From: Inonotus obliquus
Lineage: Eukaryota > Basidiomycota > Agaricomycetes > Hymenochaetales > Hymenochaetaceae
NCBI GenBank assembly: GCA_032164295.1
Contig: JAJHTX010000006.1
Coordinates: 2,728,001-2,792,000 of the forward strand
Length of the DNA: 64,000 bases
Direction: 5' to 3'
In this document: positions 35,548 through 47,965 of the stretch, piece after piece
Layout: every line of letters starts with the position of its first letter
Position numbering within the stretch: position 1 is the first letter of the stretch
Notes under the pieces: generated by a model
Seen by the model: only the letters and a program-made list of their open reading frames with translations
What the model was told of the DNA's origin: nothing
Databases searched by the model: none
Program-made: the position numbers and the translations under genes

Positions 35548-36925
35548 TTATGATGGGCAGTCAGAAAGGTTAAGGGAACCGTCTGGACATTCCGGGATCG
35601 GAGGAGCGACAGTGCCATCTGAGAAAGTGACAGAGTGAGTACAGTGGTGAAATCAATCTAAAGTCACGTACAATCAGTAGCCAGTGCGGGGAAGGCAGAT
35701 GAGCAAGCCTGTTCAATGTTGTTGAGACCCGCACCAGCGGGGAAACTGCATATGTGGGAATTCAATTCCGAATCATTGAACCTAATTCGGAATCTGAAGA
35801 TGAGGCAGCACTTACGTAGCTTGTTGTTTGATTGCGGACTTTGGTTCTGGGATGAGCTCGGAACAGTCGACGAGATTGTTTACGTCCTGACCGACGACGG
35901 CGAGTTTACGCATTGCGGTACGGAAGTTGTCAGCCATGAGTTGTAGATCGGAGATTTGGGCTTGCCATTCGCAGGCTGTGCGCTGTGAATTTCAGTGAAT
36001 TGAATTATTATATTTATGTAGTGATGCACGAAGGACGTGGAGGATAGTGAATGCGAACCTGGTCGCGAGCGAGAGCAAAGTCAGACTGGAGACGCATTTC
36101 TCCCTGTGCAGAAAGAGGCGAGTCGACTTCTCCACCTTCCGTGTTTGGCTCGGTACGGTTGAACGGGACCGCTGTGCCTTTCAGAAGCGTCTCAAGGAAG
36201 AACTGAGAGTCAAAGTCGAATGGTGTGCTATCGAAGGGAACGGCATCGTGATCTGGGACGATTGTGTCTGATCTAGCAACACTGTGCGACGCAAGGAGAT
36301 GGACGACTTCTTCTGGTGTGAACCCGACGTCGGCGAAACGTGTGAGGATGCTGTCGACTGAGTCTGCAGGTCCAGGAATAGCGCCATCTTGAGCTGGTGC
36401 GGTTGCGTTTGGACGACCGACTAGGAACTCGAGTCGTGGTGCTCCCGGGCAGTTTGAAAGACCGACTGCTGCAGCGAATTGGATGAGGTCGCCGGCGGTG
36501 ACGAGGTGACGCGTAAGGAATGGTGCGAGTGCGTCAACACCGTCATCCGTCCCTGAATTCTCAGCAAAGTTGGTCTCGATGTCTCCGAATAGTAGGATGG
36601 ACCCGTCGGCTCCTCCACCGGTGAATTGACCGGTATTGGAGAAGCTGACTCCGTCGTGGAAGGTTAGTCGTAGTGCCTCGTGTACGTCTTCACTGCACTG
36701 ATTTTCGAAAAGACTTTCTTGTAGGTCGTCACGGAGGGCGAAGAAGACGCAGCACTAAGGACGGACCAGAGTTAAACTCATCGGTCAATCTGAGAGGTGC
36801 TGGAGGGAACTTACAGCAGCATCTGTAGCGGTGTTTACACCGTCGGGACACGTAACGCGCTTGTAATTAGCAGCACCGGCGAGAGCAGCAAGAGCAATGA
36901 TGGTAGATGTGAGCTTGACGGCCAT
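35548..36925 (-). CDS. class II manganese peroxidase, secreted, 372 residues
   Basis: Exons 36925-36815, 36754-36059, 35982-35816, 35745-35672 and 35618-35548 close in phase. The signal peptide is [20 protein letters not shown] with a Kex2-like KR before the mature VTCPDG. The heme pocket is present: [20 protein letters not shown] supplies the distal Arg and His, and [11 protein letters not shown] the proximal His. The three acidic Mn ligands of manganese peroxidase (two Glu in the first motif, Asp after SVAR) are all there, so Mn(II) oxidation outside the cell is expected, supporting lignin breakdown. Cysteines fit the usual disulfides. The C-terminus ([18 protein letters not shown]) is short, as in short or atypical MnPs rather than long MnPs. 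The promoter carries a TATA box and several metal-response-like sites. Confidence 0.93.
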
Positions 36926-37005
36926 GTTGAGTGTGCTACGCTTGAGTATCGCGCTTTCGAAGAGTAGAGTACTCTACGGTGAAGAACATTCGAGTTGTCG
37001 AGCCA

Positions 37006-37013
37006 CCTTTTAT
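37006..37013 (-). promoter_or_regulatory. TATA box of the manganese peroxidase gene
   Basis: ATAAAAGG on the minus strand, about 80 bases upstream of the ATG at 36925, a usual distance for agaricomycete peroxidase genes. Confidence 0.6.
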
Positions 37014-37184
37014 GCCTTTCCCGGACTGCACTCTCAAGTAAGCCTTATCCAAAGTTTGATATTGGTGATCCGTTCTTGAAGGGGAACGTAAGACAGTTTT
37101 GAACCAATCTCGTTATTCCCAACGATGAGACCGATAGTAGTACCTTCACCGGGTCCGACCGCCACTTAGAGGACAGCGAAAGCA

Positions 37185-37411
37185 GAGTGCATGTCTTCTT
37201 CGTCGTTTCTCATGGGCAGGATCATTCGAATTGTATGCTTCCCGGCACACATTATTGTCCAGACCCATAACCGTGGACATGGAGATTCGATACCCGTGGG
37301 CTAGGAGAAGTACATGATCCACTTTTTGCGAACCAGTGTCCCATGGAATTGGTTAAGAACCAATCCAGAGTTGAGGGTGCATGGCAATAGAACGCGTTTG
37401 GTGGGAGTGCA
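37185..37411 (-). promoter_or_regulatory. cluster of metal-response-element-like sites upstream of MnP
   Basis: TGCRCNC matches on the gene's strand at 37185-37191 (TGCACTC), 37375-37381 (TGCACCC) and 37405-37411 (TGCACTC), plus one in the opposite sense at 37027-37033. Such sites are known in mnp promoters and have been linked to Mn response. Function here is inferred from sequence and position only. Confidence 0.4.
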
Positions 37412-37977
37412 TCACTGGAGTGGTCATTCGGCACACGTTGATCGGGTGTACTATGAGGATGTACGTACTTTTTCTAGGGTCCCAGGCACTTGAGAATGGA
37501 TGTTTCTGATGGACCCCCAGCGCCGCTAACAGGTCGGTGGTTGTGGTTGTGCAATTGGTATATGAGAATTCCGAGTTGAGAGAGAAGCAGAAATCGAGAA
37601 GGGAAACTTACCGGAAGGAACCATTGATGGAGTTCGGTTCTTGATCCTCGAATCCTCGAGCAAGGTACCAAAACTATGTCTTCCAAGGGTGCGGTAGAAA
37701 ATTTCATGCCATATCGGCGGTATCGTTTACCACGTTAAAATACTCCGAGATCAGAAATAGAACAGCCAATGGCGGGCTTTCCGTTACGCCTTGAGAAAGC
37801 AAATATAACACTGAACCACCGATCATAAGGCGAAACTGTACGCTGACTTGTACATCACATCAAAAGTTGGTTGGCCACCAGATGTACCTTACCTTCCAGT
37901 CACGGAGTGCAATGCTCATTGCGCGAAAGAATGTGGGAAAATGTTATGTCATTTATTCTCACATCTGATACAGTACA

Positions 37978-38664
37978 TCACACTCCCCCAAAACCAACTC
38001 GTTCCGTAGTAAACGGTGGAAGAGGTGGCCCTTGATCTTTCTGTTCTAATACGTGCATCACATCTTCAATGGCCTGGATCAATGAGTTATGCCTTGGGCC
38101 CGGATGAGCTTGGGCATGATGCTTCTTTAATGCTTCCAGTCGGTTAAACCGTACTTCGTCCCTATTCCTCCCACTCTCCGAGTTTCCGACGGTTTCTTCT
38201 GTTTTCATCTCATCAAACGTAGTACATCCCCTCTTGAAGAGACAGTATTGATCTGGAGAGTCATCGCTTCAGTATAGAAAGCTGTACACGAAGGCGCGCC
38301 TACTCACGTTTCTCATCACTGAACCAGTTTCTTATATCTTGCATTTTCACGAAAATTAGCATTCTTCCTGCGCTGCAGCATAAATTACAGGTGGCTTACA
38401 ATCTTCCACTCCCTTTGGCAACGTCCGCTCTCTGCTCTCGCTCCTCCGGTTTGCTTGTGACTCTTCACCAGCACGACTACTTTGTGGCGCTTTGTGTCGA
38501 TTGTTCTTCTCTTCTTCTCGTACTTTCTGATCGCCGCTTGCGGTTTTCCTTCTAAGTCTTGTGAGGTTTCTCAATGATGGTATCAACCTACCCAACCATG
38601 ACACCTTTTTTGGCTTGTCCGACTTGACCGATGCTGCTGGGCTCCTTTCCCGTACTTGCGACAT
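37978..38664 (-). CDS. uncharacterised basic protein, 189 residues
   Basis: Exons 38664-38400, 38337-38308 and 38252-37978 join in phase across GT-AG introns. The N-terminal half is basic and Ser-rich (MSQVRERSPAASVKSDKP, SWLGRLIPSLRNLTRLRR) and disordered. The middle has YIRNWFSDEKHQYCLFKRGC, and the C-terminal half looks helical (FNRLEALKKHHAQAHPGP, SLIQAIEDVMHVLEQKDQ) and ends VGFGGV. No family is recognised. The tiny 30-bp middle exon is supported only by phase and splice sites. Confidence 0.65.
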
Positions 38665-39045
38665 TGCTGAAAGTCACTCCGATTGTGGCGTGCTTTGGCA
38701 TGTACGTACTTATATGATTCCTTTTTGGAACTTTGCACTTTCCCTTCTAGCCTTGCGATATGGCGGCAGTTTAGTATGCTCTTAGGTCTCGCGCTCTGTA
38801 CTTGGTACTGAGGTCATACTCCGACGATTCGGAGGCTCGTCTTACATTATAAATTTAGTGCCCTGTATTCTGCTAGGAATCCAATAACCACAGCATGAAT
38901 TTTCGAAAGTTCGTGGTCGTTCACCATGGAAACTCTCTGTGCCCTTCACATTGACGGAGCACGCACGTTTTCAACAGAAAGGACGAAACAAAGGGTTTGC
39001 ATTCACCGAGATATGACAGAACATGCTCATCAAGAACTACTTCTA
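38665..39045. other. short intergenic region
   Basis: About 380 bases between two minus-strand genes; no feature recognised. Confidence 0.35.
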
Positions 39046-39869
39046 TTACCTGAAAAACCCACTAGAACCACCACGATACCATGATGTTGATACTCTTTCT
39101 CCCCCTTCCCCTTGTATCCAATGGGCTGCCATTTGTCTCAGTTGAGCTCTCTCCTCCTCCTCCTCCTCCTTCTTAACTTGACGTTTCTGGGATTATGCGC
39201 TGATGAGGTAGCTTTTTCTAGGCATAGACTGATTGACTCACGTTTACTTTTGCCATTCTATATTGGTCATGCTCTTCCGTATAATGTTTGAACAGTATTG
39301 TGTTTACACTTTCACGTACCTGGTTTTTCTCACTCTCAGTTTTAGGAAGCATGACATGGAAAGGTAGCTGCGGGAGATGATCCGTGCAAGATTCAGGGAA
39401 GAAGATACATCCTAGACAACATGTTGAAGCACATCAGCGACTCGAGTGTGGAAGTCTCTTACTCACTGGGTTTCGAGTGATATCCATATAAAAGAGAATT
39501 GCCATCGATCTTGGACCCCTTTTCGTAGAGTTCGTTGAACCCTCAAGGCGAAATTTATAACAAATCTGAGTCAGCTACTATCCACAACGTACGCAATTTA
39601 CTATGAACTTGAACATGTTCACACTTACAGGTTGTGAAATCCCATTCCTGAAGATTCTTCATTACTTCTTTCTTTCTCTCTCTGCGATTCTTCGCCTGTT
39701 GGGTGCGATATGTTTTTCCATCTACCGTGTCATCCTTCAATGGGAACTCTTCCTCATTCTTAGGTATGCTAGTTTTCTTGCGTCCTTGACGAGTTGTCTG
39801 TGTTACTGTTGGGTCAAACTCCACTTCCTTGGATTCTTTGGATTTTGGAGCACCTGTTCCTTCTGACAT
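39046..39869 (-). CDS. uncharacterised protein, 208 residues
   Basis: Exons 39869-39629, 39541-39467, 39411-39242 and 39186-39046 join in phase (627 nt with stop). The N-terminus is MSEGTGAPKSKESKEVEFDP, then a basic helical stretch (QAKNRRERKKEVMKNLQEWD). The middle is more ordered: WFNELYEKGSKIDGNSLLYG, then CIFFPESCTDHLPQLPFHVM with a Cys pair. After that come NTILFKHYTEEHDQYRMAKV and a charged helix (KRQVKKEEEEERAQLRQMAA), ending SSGFFR. An in-frame ATG at 40013 would add 48 residues of poor composition, so I prefer 39869. The family is not recognised. Confidence 0.65.
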
Positions 39870-40306
39870 CACAGGGAGCTGTTCTGTTCCTGTGATTGCA
39901 ACTATTGGTACCACACGCCTGTATTTATGTAACGACCGCCACAGCTTTGCGTAACAGGAGTTTTTACTAGCAATGTTGCTGCAGTAAGGAAGAAGTCCAA
40001 AGGAGATCGACACGCCAAGAGTTCACTGCTGTATTACCAGCGTTTCGATTGAATGCAGCTCACTTGGATACAGGATGTTCGTATGCACACGTGCACCATA
40101 ATTGTACACCTTGGACACGAAGGAAAATTCAGCCAGGGACGAAGAGCCGGACAAAACTAGTGAATATAGCCATTTCCTTTCTCTTTGCAGCTATGTCTTT
40201 CTTGGCTCTTCACCGATTCTACTAGACCTTTTTTCCGCACTGATGACGTTCTTTGAGCTCTTGTCCTGCGAACACTTCTCTCGACGGGGCGGTCTAGTAT
40301 TCTTGT
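39870..40306. other. promoter region and spacer before the hAT derivative
   Basis: No gene is supported. It holds the upstream region of the minus-strand gene at 39869 and ends at the left terminus of a hAT element. Confidence 0.35.
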
Positions 40307-41050
40307 TAGGGTTCCGCAGCGTGGCGTGAAGTACGGAAGTGGACTGTACGTATACAGAATGCTCTGTGATCGTATGTTATGGAGGAATAGTACTGCACGG
40401 TCCGCGTTCTGCATCAAGAAATCGGCATACGGTCATGTGATAATGCGTGATCAGCTGTGTCCATGCCGCAGCTCCTCCACATCCCCCACATGCCGCCCTA
40501 CACGCCTATCTTCTCGTTGGCGTGTCCGCAAGGCTAGGGTCACTGTGAATGCTCTCAACAGCCTACAGGTAAGTGGCAGCTTGTTTATTGAACAGAATGG
40601 ACGTTGTTTAACTGATATTACTCCACATTGAAGATCAGGTATCCATCACGCCGCGTTCACATCATTATCTCTCTGCGGCCATCCTGATTGCACGTTGCAG
40701 ACCTGGTTTTTGGTAATAAAGCCTAGGAGCGTTGATGTATGTGGCTGGGAGGTGCGTACTCACATCACACATACTATTGCACTCCGTCGTGCCCGTCTAG
40801 GGTCAGAGACCATCACAACCCTTATGCTGGTGAAACAACTTGAATGGCTGCGTTCGAAAGATAGATCACGCACTTCTTACATAAAATATCCCTCTTATTT
40901 CATGTTATTATATTGTGTGCTGCCGTATATACGGCGCATTCCGTAGCTCATCCCAAAATAAAAATACTGAGTCGTAAAGCACAGAACGTAACCCCGTAAT
41001 GTGTCTTATCTTTATGCACGTACTCTGTATACGTACGCTGCGGAACCCTA
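40307..41050 (+). mobile_element. short non-autonomous hAT element, 744 bp
   Basis: Near-perfect terminal inverted repeats: it begins TAGGGTTCCGCAGCGT and ends ACGCTGCGGAACCCTA. Subterminal sequence (TACGGAAGTGGACTGTACGT, GATCAGCTGTG) matches the larger elements at 21.7 and 47.0 kb. Internally only the end of the transposase gene remains (IALRRARLGSETITTLMLVK at about 40770-40850). No matching 8-bp flanking duplication is visible, so one end may have recombined. Confidence 0.8.
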
Positions 41051-41551
41051 TAATTTATCGTTCGGACAGTTTTGTGAATAAATGATATTTCGAGCTGTGA
41101 CTCGGAAGGCTTGTATCTGTGTGCCGCTCCACTCTATGAAAAGAAGTTGCAAGTGTCGGTGATTGCTGCTGGTCATCCCGGTCTGCGACTTGATCAGTTC
41201 CTACCTATATATCAGAGCGACAACTCATCGGCCCATGATTAGTCACTCGAAGAGGAATCAGGTGCTTTGTATGAACTGCTAGAGCTGAATAATAAAGCGA
41301 GAGATGTTATACTGATCCGAATTGTAAAGACAGATGGTACAGTCCTATCGGTAGTGTGTTGACTAGTTCTACATGCCAGAAAACCAGAACTTGTTGCCAG
41401 GATAAGACCTCTCACTCAATTTCTTCTTTTGTTCTTCTTCTTCCTTCCGAGTTGTCCTGTTGTCCATGTTTGTGATGACCGCATCAAGTAGATTATCAAC
41501 TTCTTTCCATGTTTTTGATGACCGCGTCAAGTAGATTATTAACTTCATTCT
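41051..41551. other. spacer at the left edge of the tandem gene array
   Basis: About 500 bases between the hAT element and the stop of the first array gene. A roughly 55-bp direct repeat is present (at about 41459-41500 and 41508-41550: TTTGATGACCGC, then TCAAGTAGATTAT). No gene seen. Confidence 0.4.
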
Positions 41552-42640
41552 TCAAGTGGTTGCTCTTCTGTTCACCTTCTCGTGAAAACTGCTTTTATGT
41601 CCAAATATTATGCCTTTGAGCTCTTTCTGTAGTTTAACTTCATCTGATTCTGTCTGAGGGAGATCGTCAATTTCGGGCAGAGCATTTGACACTCGCTTGC
41701 ATTTGGAGTTGTTGGAGCACTTTAAGTCTGAGCAAATTGTCATATGATGGTGCATAGCTAAAGTGCCAAACTTCTTTTGCTTACCAGGTTTGGGCTGATA
41801 AAAGACCCTTCCTCTCTCATACATCTTTTCATAGTATTCACTGAGCCCTACTTGTTTAAGGCGTCGCAAATCTAGTCTTTGACAATGATCGTACATGGAA
41901 CACTTTCTTGACTTACATAATTCAAAACCACCTTCTGGTTTCCATGGTATTATTTTCACAGTATCTTCTGGGAATTGTATCGTCCTGGTCCTTTTAGAGT
42001 TCTGACTTTTTCCAGCTGAGTTTCTCTGGCTGTTGTTGGTATTGTCGTAGGACCCAGATTTGGATGTCTCGTTGGGTGCGGAGGTTGGTAGCTCATGGCT
42101 TCGAGCGTCATGAGTGTTAGTAGCACCTCCATTCCGAGACATTGAGGTTAGTTCTTGTAGTTTCGATTATCCTGTTACTTGTGTATATGCTTTCCCTCTG
42201 CACCACAGATTTGCTCTCTTCAGTATAAGGCAATCTTCTGTCAAAAGATAAGGGGTATGAATTCAGTTTGCGACATGCTGGTTCTCACCTGTCGATTGCG
42301 AAATCCGGTAGGCCTGGAATAGACAAGAGACAGATACGGATCACCTTAGTAACCCGGAGAGCTACCCAGGATGAGTGTCTGAAAGATGCTGCTCACCTTC
42401 TCGATAATGTGAGAGAACTAAAGAAGCACGATCTAATGGTTACCACGCCGCTGACGATAGTACTAGTGAGCAGAGCTTAAGTCCAGAGTCGATTTTTTCT
42501 CGCCAATCAAAGGGGGTAGGAGGTGCCTTGCTCTTGCAGCTGGTCCTTGATGCTTTACATCCCATGGCGCCACACAGTTTGCTCGCTGAATGTCACCAAA
42601 AATGGGTTATCCCTTGCTTGGCACTTTGCACAAGGTAGAG
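41552..42640 (-). CDS. array gene X, copy A: uncharacterised Cys-motif protein
   Basis: The core is an uninterrupted frame, 42142-41552 (196 residues), with a polar N-terminus, FELCKSRKCSMYDHCQRL, YYEKMYERGRVFYQPKPGK, and CSDLKCSNNSKCKRVSNALP, followed by an acidic helix. It aligns loosely with copies B and C at YERG/YERV, YxPKP/YKPKH, the C-x2/3-C-x4-C cluster, and the LP-x-D-x-LP-x-E-x-D segment. To the right, 42250-42640 contains nucleotide sequence homologous to the upstream exons of copies B and C (with MTLP start region near 42635), here with an in-frame stop after WRHGM. The core may therefore be expressed from its own ATG. No known domain. Confidence 0.5.
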
Positions 42641-42848
42641 TCACAGCAGAGCAAGCTTGTCGAATTCGCTGCTGCACGACGTCCATAATGTTAAGACCAG
42701 GAACTCGCAATCCCTTTCAAAGGGTACATTGCACCGGGTTGGGCGAATTGGCAAAGGAAATGAACAAAGGTCTCCAATGGGCATCTGATAAGCACGATAG
42801 CGTCACTTAGAAGTCGATTTGGACAGAGTGGGCACCGGGTGTAGCAAT

Positions 42849-43403
42849 GGCGCGAGATGACAGCCCTGAATTGAGTTCAACCAAGAAGAAGAACAGCAAG
42901 GACAGCAAAAGCGAGAGTAAAAGCAAGTCGAAAACAAAAAAAAATGGCTCAAACGATTGAAAACATCTTCCAAACTCCATAAACTCGTACCAACATGCGA
43001 GTCGAGTAGCGACGCCGCATCAAGCATCTCCGAACGCAATAGTGAAACGAGATCAACTCGTATCTCGTTCTTTCAGGATGTCAACGCAGGTAAGCAGAGT
43101 TGTCTATGTGACTTGGGGATGAGTAACATTGGTATCGTTGTTAGTTGCACCAGGCTTATCACAAGAGGGACTTGCCGAGCTGATTTTGATTACGTCATGC
43201 TGGACCAACACAGCTAAGGAGTACATTCATATGTCTCTGTTGCGAACTCCGTTTTCTCTGTCTATCCGGGCGATTAAAGTAATTACTTTGTCGGAAACGC
43301 CGAGCGGAAACGTGGCTCGAGAATCTATTCCTGTTCACTGGTGGGACAAGTCTGGGAGCACACACCTGATCATGATTATCATACGATTGAGCCTGTAGTC
43401 GGT
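42849..43403 (+). pseudogene. array gene Y, copy A: Lys/Ser-rich protein, frame disturbed in an A-run
   Basis: It starts like copy C (M-A-R-D-D-S-P-E-L-S-S-T-K-K-K) but has nine A's at 42936-42944 where copy C has seven, which shifts the frame to a stop. The sequence after it is well conserved (KLVPTCESSSDAASSISERN) up to the intron donor at about 43090. The second exon, from 43143, stays open further than in the other copies. It contains the undisturbed GTACCAAC site (42987-42994) into which the hAT of copy B inserted. Confidence 0.5.
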
Positions 43404-43990
43404 ATTTTACTCTACTCGGAGATGTCCGGAGGCGATTGTTGATAGATAGGTACACATTGTATTGACTCATGGTTTACCGGCTCATGGAATGGAAAGTACT
43501 GGAAATTACCATCTTCATGTAATCGGAGTGGTTAACCAATGCGTGCGAATCACTGCATATGCCATCCATGTCATTTTATCTAGTACATATGTGTTATGTA
43601 CTGTCGCTTCTCCCGGCTGACCCTGGATATGTCCCAAAGGTAGCGGTACTGCGGTATACATGATGATGTCCGCAGTGGGTGGGTTCGGAGCCGCGTCCAT
43701 AACATATAGCGAATCCGGTGGGCTACACACTAGTGCTGAAATTAATAATATGTGTTGTATCACTCTCTCATTTCATATCTATCACGCAGAATTTCTCATA
43801 ACAGCTGGCCCTAGCATGCGGTGCGCAGTGGATGAACTCCAGAATCTGGTGATAGAACGGGTTTGTATGTATGATAGACAAAGATTGAATATTGAGCCGG
43901 ACTGCACGGTTGAATTATGTGCTCCTGTAACTATGGAAACCCTCTACCTGCTCGCCCAATTCATACTATCCAGGTGATAAGTGGGTTTTG
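43404..43990. repeat. tail segment of array module A
   Basis: Sequence repeated at 58.05-58.70 kb and partly at 60.6-61.06 kb. Open frames exist on both strands (plus 43660-43977; minus 43515-43763, with DAAPNPPTADIIM shared by the copies), so the coding strand cannot be decided. It may be a 3' exon of X or of Y, or untranslated. Confidence 0.4.
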
Positions 43991-45202
43991 AAATCGGTTG
44001 CGGCCTTTCTACTCTTTCAGATCCTTGATCTATCTTCTCTGCCGCCTCTTTCACGCGATTCCATTCCTGATGCCTCTGGGAAACCAGGTAAAGTTATCAG
44101 ACAATCTATTAAGTCGTTTAGTTACAATAAACTCACCTTGCGTTCCTCAAGATGTTGCTTCTGATGGTTACGGAGCATCTGTCTAATTTCGTTCTGGTCA
44201 CCCTCATTTTTAGGTAATATGTCAAACTTAGGCAAAATATCTGACAGTCTCGTGCAACCCGGGGAGATGGGACAATCTATACAGTATATTGTGTAAGTAT
44301 ATGCCAATGGAGGTAGAGGAGTCTCCCACCTACAGTGCTTGGGCTTGTAGTATGTTCGAAGTTTGTCATTGGATACGATTACGCGCTCATATAACATATC
44401 GAATACTCGGTTGAGTTTAGTCTTTCTTGTGATTCTCGTCGAATGTTATCACAACTCACAGATTTCAAATTTCAGATCCCAGATATGTTTTTTCACACCA
44501 CGATACTCTTTTCTGCTCTGCTTGCCAGCTTTCAGGGTTTCCTCGTCAATTTCCTCATCACTTACAGCTGGTTTATGTTGAAACTGATCTGCGTGTCCCT
44601 TTTGATGTGCGTCATCGTCTTTCTCTCGCCGCTGAGATACCTTCTGGGAAAAGTGCACATTCCTTCCTCCTTCCGTTGACTGCTGTTCTTTCCCTGAGCT
44701 CATAGTAGTTCCGCCCCGCAGAATCACAGAATGACCGGCAGTATCAGGTGCGCTGTTAAGTTGCTGTTTCTTCTGGTCGCCTCAGCTTTGCAAACCATAA
44801 GCTTACATATGAATCTAGTTTGCAACATGCTGGTTCTCACCTGTTGATTGCGAAATCCGGAAGGCCTGGAATAGACAAGAGACAGATACGGATCACCTTA
44901 GTAACCTGGCGAGCTACCTAGGATGAGTGTCTGAAAGATGCCACTCACCTTCTCAATGATATAGCAAGGTGTAGCAGTCAGCGTGAGAGCACTAAAGAAG
45001 CACAATCTGATAGTCAGATGATAACAGGCAGAGGTTGAGTCCAGAGTCGATTCCTTCTCACCAGTCGAAGGAGGTAGAAGGTGCCTTGCTCCTGCAGCTG
45101 GTCCTTGATGCTTTGCATCCCATGGCGCCACACAGTTTGCTCGCTGAACGCCACCAAAAATGGGTTGTCCCTCGCTTGGTACTTTGCACGAGGTAGAGTC
45201 AC
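43991..45202 (-). CDS. array gene X, copy B: uncharacterised Cys-motif protein
   Basis: The upstream region from 45202 has MTLPRAKYQARDNPFLVAFS and EQTVWRHGMQSIKDQLQEQG. A central exon around 44740-44452 (MSSGKEQQSTEGGRNVHF, then charged sequence) splices in phase to 44405-44137, which encodes LFDMLYERVIVSNDKLRTYY, KPKHC, TIYCIDCPISPGCTRLSDIL and NHQKQHLEERK. A further exon (44079 downward, RHQEWNRVKEAAEKIDQGSE) follows in phase. Introns use GT-AG. The first exon order is not fully resolved. The Cys pattern C-x2-C-x5-C with neighbouring Pro/Gly could bind metal, which is inference. No known family. Confidence 0.5.
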
Positions 45203-45474
45203 AGCAGAGCAAACTTGTCAAATTCGCTACTGCACAACGTCCAGAATGTTGAGACCAAGAACTCGCAATCCCTTCTCAGATGGAACATTGCATGGGATTG
45301 AGTGATTTGGCAAACGAGTAGAACAAAGGTCTCCAATGAGCACTTGATAAGCACGATAGCGTCACTTAGAAGTCGATTTGGACAGTGTGGGCACTGGGTG
45401 TAGCAATGGCGCAAGATGATAGCCCTGAATTGAGTTCAACCAAGAAGAAGAAGAAAGACAAGGGCAGCAAGGGC

Positions 45475-46929
<1,455 letters not shown>

Positions 46930-47599
46930 GCAAGGGCAGCAAAAGCAAAAGCAAGTCAAAAACAAAAAAAATGGCTCAAACGATTGAATACATCTTCATA
47001 AACTTGTACCAACTAGGGATCGGCAGCGTACCGTATTGTACGAATACGGGCCGTTCGTAAACGGATACACTCTGTAATCGTATGGAGGAAGGCAATCGAC
47101 TTTACGCATCTGTACCGCACGGTCCGCATTTCGTATCAAGAAATCCAAATTTAGGCATAAACGACCGTATACGGTAAATACGACATACGGTCATGTGAGG
47201 ATGATCAGCTGTGCCGCCGCAGCTCTCATTCCCTCCCACATGCCCCCACATGCCCCCCCCCTCAACGCCACCTGCCACTCACCTGCCCCCACCTCTTTGT
47301 TGATGTGTCCGCAAGGCTAGGGTCACTGTGAATGGTCTCAAAAGGTGAGTAATAGAATAGAATGGATGTCGTTTTACTGATATTGTTCTGTATTGAAGAT
47401 CAGGTATCCATCATGCCGCGTTCACATCATCATCTCTCTGGTCATCCTGATTGCACGTTGCAGACCCGGTGTTTGGTAGTAAGGGGTATTGATATATTGT
47501 GGCAACTTGGGCTGAGAGGTGTGTTCTCACATCACACATTCTAAAGTAGATGCTCATAGCTCGTAGAGCATGAGTCTTGGAGATTTGCAAGACTGTCCC

Positions 47600-47965
47600 C
47601 GATTTCGCTGCCGAATATAATTCTGACACTCTCACAAGCAGACCATTGTGTCCTGATCTCATTTGATGGTGGAAATCGAAGTGTTTTGAAGATGCGCCTT
47701 TTCTCGGTCGCTAAGTAAGATTTGTTGTCAGGCAAGGTAATGGTGAGTCGCAAGTTTGAAGCTCATTTGCTTGAACACATGCGTAGATCCATTGCAAACT
47801 CAAGATGATTTTTCCTTTCCTTCCAGTCCGCCCCCAATTTCGCTGCCAAGTATAAGTCTGACACTTTCACAAGCAGACCACCGTGCCCTGATCTCGTTTG
47901 GCGGTGGAAATCGAAGTGGTTTGAACACCTTTCTCGGTTGCGAATAAAGATTTGTCACCGGTAAA
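47600..47965. repeat. tandem duplication in the hAT leader
   Basis: A unit of about 120 bases (starting CCCCGATTTCGCTGCC, with CACAAGCAGACCA and GGTGGAAATCGAAGTG) at 47597-47730 is repeated at 47828-47960, offset about 230. The second unit's end is cut by the LTR element and continues at 53648 (GGTAAGGCAATGGTGAATCG), which matches the first unit's GGTAATGGTGAGTCGCAAG. Confidence 0.75.

Larger units (their letters stand above)
36926..37977. other. promoter region of MnP and spacer
   Basis: About 1 kb between the MnP start and the stop of the next minus-strand gene. Besides the TATA and TGCRCNC sites there is a CCAATC at about 37361. Minus-strand open frames at 37252-37434 and 37474-37707 have no supporting features. 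Confidence 0.4.
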
